From the NCBI GenBank assembly GCA_900544725.1, contig UQWK01000002.1, forward strand, positions 26,274-90,273: a stretch of DNA of 64,000 nucleotides. The letters run 5' to 3'. Origin of the DNA: an uncultured Collinsella sp. (GTDB lineage Bacteria > Actinomycetota > Coriobacteriia > Coriobacteriales > Coriobacteriaceae). Shown here one piece after another: positions 61,119 through 64,000 of this stretch (positions are counted from its first letter, which is position 1; the number at the start of each line of letters is the position of its first letter). The position numbers and the translations under genes are program-made. The notes under the pieces are model-generated. The model was not told the origin of the DNA and searched no databases. It saw only the letters and a program-made list of their open reading frames with translations.

Positions 61119-61135
61119 CTTGTCCACCTTTCGGC

Positions 61136-61169
61136 AAAAGGGCGCCGCAGCACAGTGTGCGCGACGCCC
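61136..61169 (-). terminator. Hairpin between PTS IID and the epimerase gene
   Basis: On the minus strand GGGCGTCGC..GCACA and TGTGC..GCGGCGCCC pair and are followed by TTTTGCC. It would end most PTS transcripts and let a fraction continue into the epimerase gene. Confidence 0.65.
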
Positions 61170-61201
61170 CCTCTTACATTGTTTTGATTATGACGGATGC
61201 C

Positions 61202-62038
61202 CTACTGAACACCAAGCACTCCAAAGAACGCACCGGCGATGCTCGCGAGCAAAATCACAAGCATGATGAGCAGCGGATTCATCTTCTTCTTGAGCATGAG
61301 ATAGACGATTCCAAACAGCCCCATCGTGACAAAGCCCGGGAAGATCCCGTTGAGCAGCTCTGCCAGCGTCTGAGCACCATCGCCCGCGCCAACCATGAGC
61401 GGAATGTCCACCGTGACCATCTCCATGGTCATGGCGCCGATCACCATGGCGCCCATGATGGAGGCCATCTTAACGATCGTGTCCATGATGCCCGACTCCT
61501 GGACCTTGCTGATCATGTCCGAGCCAAAGCGGTATCCCACAAACGTCAGCACGTAGCGAATGATGTAGTGGGGAACGTTGAACACCAGCAGGAACAAAAT
61601 CGGACCGAGAATGGAACCCTGCAGCGCCAGCGAGGTGCCGACACCCGTAGCCAAAATGCGCAGCGTGCCCCAGTAGAAGGCGTCGCCCACGCCGGAAAGC
61701 GGGCCCATCAAAGCGAGCTTGACGTTAGAGATCGCGCTCGTGTCGAAGTTGTCCTCGGTAGCGTTGACTTCCTCCATTGCGGCGGCAATGGACATGGGGA
61801 GCGTCGAGATATACGGCGTGACGTTATAGAGCTCCATGTGGCGCTTGAGCGCGGCCTTAAAGTCCGCATCTTGCGGGTAGAGCTTGCGCAGGATCGGCAT
61901 GAGGGCCCACATAAAGCCGATATGGCCCATGCGCTCGTAGTTCCAGGAGTGCTCATAGGGAATCGAGCGCCAGAACAGCTTCTTAAGATCTTCGCGGGTA
62001 ATCAGCCCGTCGTAGGAAGACTCAAACTTAAAACTCAT
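61202..62038 (-). CDS. PTS IID component, mannose/fructose/sorbose family
   Basis: Membrane subunit of a mannose-family sugar permease. It begins ITREDLKKLFWRSIPYEHSW then NYERMGHIGFMWALMPIL, has LALMGPLSGVGDAFYWGTLR, and ends with hydrophobic segments (NPLLIMLVILLASIAGAFFG). I chose the ATG at 62038 (MSFKFESSYDG); it overlaps the IIC stop. 278 residues. Confidence 0.94.
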   Translation of the reverse strand: MSFKFESSYDGLITREDLKKLFWRSIPYEHSWNYERMGHIGFMWALMPILRKLYPQDADFKAALKRHMELYNVTPYISTLPMSIAAAMEEVNATEDNFDTSAISNVKLALMGPLSGVGDAFYWGTLRILATGVGTSLALQGSILGPILFLLVFNVPHYIIRYVLTFVGYRFGSDMISKVQESGIMDTIVKMASIMGAMVIGAMTMEMVTVDIPLMVGAGDGAQTLAELLNGIFPGFVTMGLFGIVYLMLKKKMNPLLIMLVILLASIAGAFFGVLGVQ

Positions 62039-62819
62039 CGAACCCACTCCCAATCGCAGGATCCTCGGTCGCCACTGCGGGCTGCTCCGTCTTTTTCTTC
62101 TCGCCCAAAACCGTCATTGCGACGACGATAATCGCGGCGAAGATCGCCACGCCCGTCGTGCTAATGCCAAAGTAGGCAACGAGGAAGAAGCCTGCAAAGA
62201 AGAACGGCGCCACGGTCTTGTTCATAATCATCTGAGCCAGCATCGCAAAGCCGAGTGCAGGCAAGAAGGCGGCGGCGACATCCATACCGGTCTGAACGAA
62301 ATCGGGAATGATGTTGAGCAAACTGGCCACGGCATCGGCGCCAAAGAAGAAGGCAGTGGGAATGATCAGCAGACCGCACCAGCTCTGCGCGTAACCGGCG
62401 ATGAGCATGTTGCGCGTGATGGCCTTGGTGTCTCCATCCTCGACGTTCTTGTCGATACGGTGCACCAGCAGCAGCATGACCGGCTGGCCCAGAGCCGTAT
62501 CGAGCGCCAGAACGATCGTGGCGATAGGGATACCCAGGGTCAGCGCCGCCGAAGCGTCCGCGCCGGCCTGCATGGCAAGGGATACACCCAGGATGGTTCC
62601 GGAAATCGTATCGGGCGGGTTGTAGGCGCCGACCGAGATGGCACCGACCATGGCAAGCTCCATCGTGGCGCCCATAATTGTGCCGGTCACCACATCGCCC
62701 ATAACAAGGCCGACCAGAGGTCCGAGCACGATCGGGCGCTGGAGGTAGCTCGTGCCCGTCAGCCACTCGGAATAGCCCAAAAGGGCAATAAGGAAAATCA
62801 GGATTGTCTTGATAACCAT
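62028..62819 (-). CDS. PTS IIC component, mannose/fructose/sorbose family
   Basis: Sugar channel subunit. It shows RPIVLGPLVGLVMGDVVTGT, ATMELAMVGAISVGAYNPPD and GTILGVSLAMQAGADASAAL, with about seven hydrophobic segments and a charged C-terminus. 263 residues. It follows IIB after eight bases. The sugar is unknown. Confidence 0.94.
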   Translation of the reverse strand: MVIKTILIFLIALLGYSEWLTGTSYLQRPIVLGPLVGLVMGDVVTGTIMGATMELAMVGAISVGAYNPPDTISGTILGVSLAMQAGADASAALTLGIPIATIVLALDTALGQPVMLLLVHRIDKNVEDGDTKAITRNMLIAGYAQSWCGLLIIPTAFFFGADAVASLLNIIPDFVQTGMDVAAAFLPALGFAMLAQMIMNKTVAPFFFAGFFLVAYFGISTTGVAIFAAIIVVAMTVLGEKKKTEQPAVATEDPAIGSGFDEF

Positions 62820-62827
62820 GACAGCCC

Positions 62828-63298
62828 CTAACCGATGACCTTTGCGGCGTCAGTCTTCGCATCCGCCGGAATCATCTGAATGAACAACTCATAGCCCTCG
62901 CCGAGCAGCTCCTTCACGTATGCCTCGTTCTCGGGCGTAAGGAACACGCTCGTCGAGACTTGGCGGGCGTCCTCGCTAAAGGCGACGTTACCCAGGTTGA
63001 TCTTCTTAACGCCCATCGCCTTTGCGACGGCGCCGGCCTGCTGAATCGTCTCGCAAACCACGAAGAGCTTGTACTTGTCAGTCACGCCGCTCTGGAGCGC
63101 CTTGACGGCATCCTCGGTGTTTTTGACGACGACCTTGCACCCTTCGGGCTTTGCAAGGGACAGGGCCTGCAGGCGCAGCTTGTCGTTGAGGACCGTGTCG
63201 CTCACCAGCAGGATGCAGTCGGCACCCAAAGCCGAGGTCCAGCTTACGGCAACCTGGCCGTGAAGCAGTCGATAGTCTACGCGAATCATCTGAATCAT
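62828..63298 (-). CDS. PTS IIB component, mannose/fructose/sorbose family
   Basis: 156 residues. The phosphohistidine is His13 in IRVDYRLLHGQVAVSW, and VCETIQQAGAVAKAMGVKKI fits the family. AGGAG lies upstream of the ATG at 63298. It passes phosphate from IIA to the sugar. Part of the IIA-IIB-IIC-IID order. Confidence 0.94.
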   Translation of the reverse strand: MIQMIRVDYRLLHGQVAVSWTSALGADCILLVSDTVLNDKLRLQALSLAKPEGCKVVVKNTEDAVKALQSGVTDKYKLFVVCETIQQAGAVAKAMGVKKINLGNVAFSEDARQVSTSVFLTPENEAYVKELLGEGYELFIQMIPADAKTDAAKVIG

Positions 63299-63314
63299 GA
63301 TGTGCTCCTAACGA

Positions 63315-63731
63315 TTAAAACTCATCGAGCTCGGCCTGGCCCAGCAGGTCGTTGACGTACTTGACCTTGGTGTCGTCCGCCTCGACGATCTGACGAATGG
63401 CCTCGTCGATCGGGGTGGAATCGGACACGAACAGCAGCTGGATCAGAAGCGGCAGATTCATATTGGTCACCAGATGCGTGTTGGGACGCGTCTGGACAAC
63501 CTTGGTGAACTCGTTGTTGACGCTGCCGCCAAAGAGATCGGTGCAAACGACGACCTCATCGTCCGCGGCAAAGCCGTCCAGAATCGCTGTGGCTTCCTTG
63601 GCCAGGTCCTCGTTCCCGTCGACATACATAGAGAGCGCATGGACGTTTTCGCGCTCGCCGGAAAGCAGGCCGATGCTCTCGACGATTCCAGACGCGAAAT
63701 GAGCATGGGATGCCACGATGAACTGCCTCAT
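63315..63731 (-). CDS. PTS IIA component, mannose/fructose/sorbose family
   Basis: 138 residues. The phosphohistidine is His9 in RQFIVASHAHFASGIVESI, with TDLFGGSVNNEF near the middle. I chose the ATG at 63731 because it places the His at the usual position. It is downstream of a SIS-domain gene, with a terminator-like hairpin between them. Confidence 0.92.
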   Translation of the reverse strand: MRQFIVASHAHFASGIVESIGLLSGERENVHALSMYVDGNEDLAKEATAILDGFAADDEVVVCTDLFGGSVNNEFTKVVQTRPNTHLVTNMNLPLLIQLLFVSDSTPIDEAIRQIVEADDTKVKYVNDLLGQAELDEF

Positions 63732-63761
63732 TCGATTCCCCTTCCTAGCGAATTTCGGCAT

Positions 63762-63789
63762 AAAAACGCCCGGACGCATGCGCCCGGGC
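63762..63789 (-). terminator. Hairpin between the SIS gene and PTS IIA
   Basis: On the minus strand GCCCGGGCGCATGCGTCCGG and GC fold back on themselves and are followed by GTTTTT. It lies between two genes of an apparent operon and may tune expression of the PTS genes. Confidence 0.7.
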
Positions 63790-63818
63790 AGGGTGCTTCT
63801 TACATGAGTGGTCAACTA

Positions 63819-64000
63819 TTAGTAGTCGAACTGGTGATAGTAGCGACGGTAGTTGAGGTTGTGCTTGGTGACCGTCTCGTAGTAAGCGGCGAGTCGATCG
63901 GTGACCAGCGAGGACAGGATCCACGGAGACACAATGACGCGGAACTCGTCGTCAAGGCCGGGGATGGCGAACTCGGCGGTGTCGATGATGTTGATGTCGG
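63819..64000 (-). CDS. SIS-domain sugar isomerase/deglycase, C-terminus only
   Basis: I translated this frame by hand. The last 60 residues include FAIPGLDDEFRVIVSPWIL, SSLVTDRLAAYYETVTKHNL and end NYRRYYHQFDY. This ending resembles the C-termini of SIS-domain sugar-phosphate enzymes such as fructoselysine-6-phosphate deglycase (FrlB) and AgaS-type proteins, which commonly accompany mannose-family PTS genes. The call is tentative as only a fragment is visible. Confidence 0.6.
   Translation of the reverse strand, partial: DINIIDTAEFAIPGLDDEFRVIVSPWILSSLVTDRLAAYYETVTKHNLNYRRYYHQFDY

Overview
The window is a stretch of a high-GC Actinomycetota chromosome, most likely Collinsella or a close relative in the Coriobacteriia. 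The pointers are the gene content and order (tmk-holB-ricT next to an archaeal-looking topA with a lysine tail, an eno-divIC-ppx operon, a HisZ-HisG fusion), mannose-family PTS genes, and many short intergenic palindromes. The assignment rests on resemblance only; no search was run.

Layout. 1-6.2 kb: replication genes ricT (cut by the edge), holB, tmk and topA on the minus strand, interrupted by a plus-strand zinc-ribbon membrane protein bracketed by palindromic repeats. 6.3-10.6 kb: hypB, hypA, tatC, tatA, a STAS protein and a subgroup Ic aminotransferase. 10.7-17.4 kb: nhaA, manganese pyrophosphatase, ROK glucokinase, a GntR/UTRA regulator and manA. 17.4-24.2 kb: UvrD/PcrA helicase, uppP, a universal stress protein and a BceRS-like two-component system. 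24.4-28 kb: an aminotransferase/ornithine cyclodeaminase operon divergent from a PucR regulator. 28-36.7 kb: a hypothetical protein, purH, a GNAT protein, a DUF2207 membrane protein, GluQRS with an unusual C-terminal tail, and a metallophosphatase. 37.3-41.7 kb: a DUF4342 protein with response regulator and kinase, a VOC protein, an orphan PTS IIB and a small membrane protein. 41.7-50.6 kb: tRNA-Leu(UAA) with a duplicated 3' end, two AAA/DUF4143 ATPases either side of the eno-divIC-ppx operon, mazG, a phosphodiesterase and a LarC C-terminal-like protein. 50.9-59.8 kb: the whole histidine pathway (hisZG-D-C-B-H-A-F-I-E on the minus strand, PHP histidinol phosphatase convergent). 60.3-64 kb: a sugar epimerase and a mannose-family PTS (IID, IIC, IIB, IIA) with a SIS-domain sugar isomerase cut by the window end.

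The most unusual content is intergenic. (1) A five-step array of inverted motifs with an exact 62-bp period lies upstream of hisZG. (2) Both DUF4143 ATPases are preceded by direct repeats with the same 33-bp period but unrelated sequence. (3) A nested hairpin element at 17.3 kb and 28.9 kb has compensating stem changes and conserved internal loops, as expected of a structured RNA; a divergent relative lies at 20.5 kb. (4) Two long hairpin elements (36.9 and 40.0 kb) differ in their outer arms, yet each is self-complementary. (5) Several REPIN-like and MITE-like families are also present. Coding novelties include the HisZ-HisG fusion and a GluQRS carrying what looks like a DUF1778 antitoxin C-terminus.
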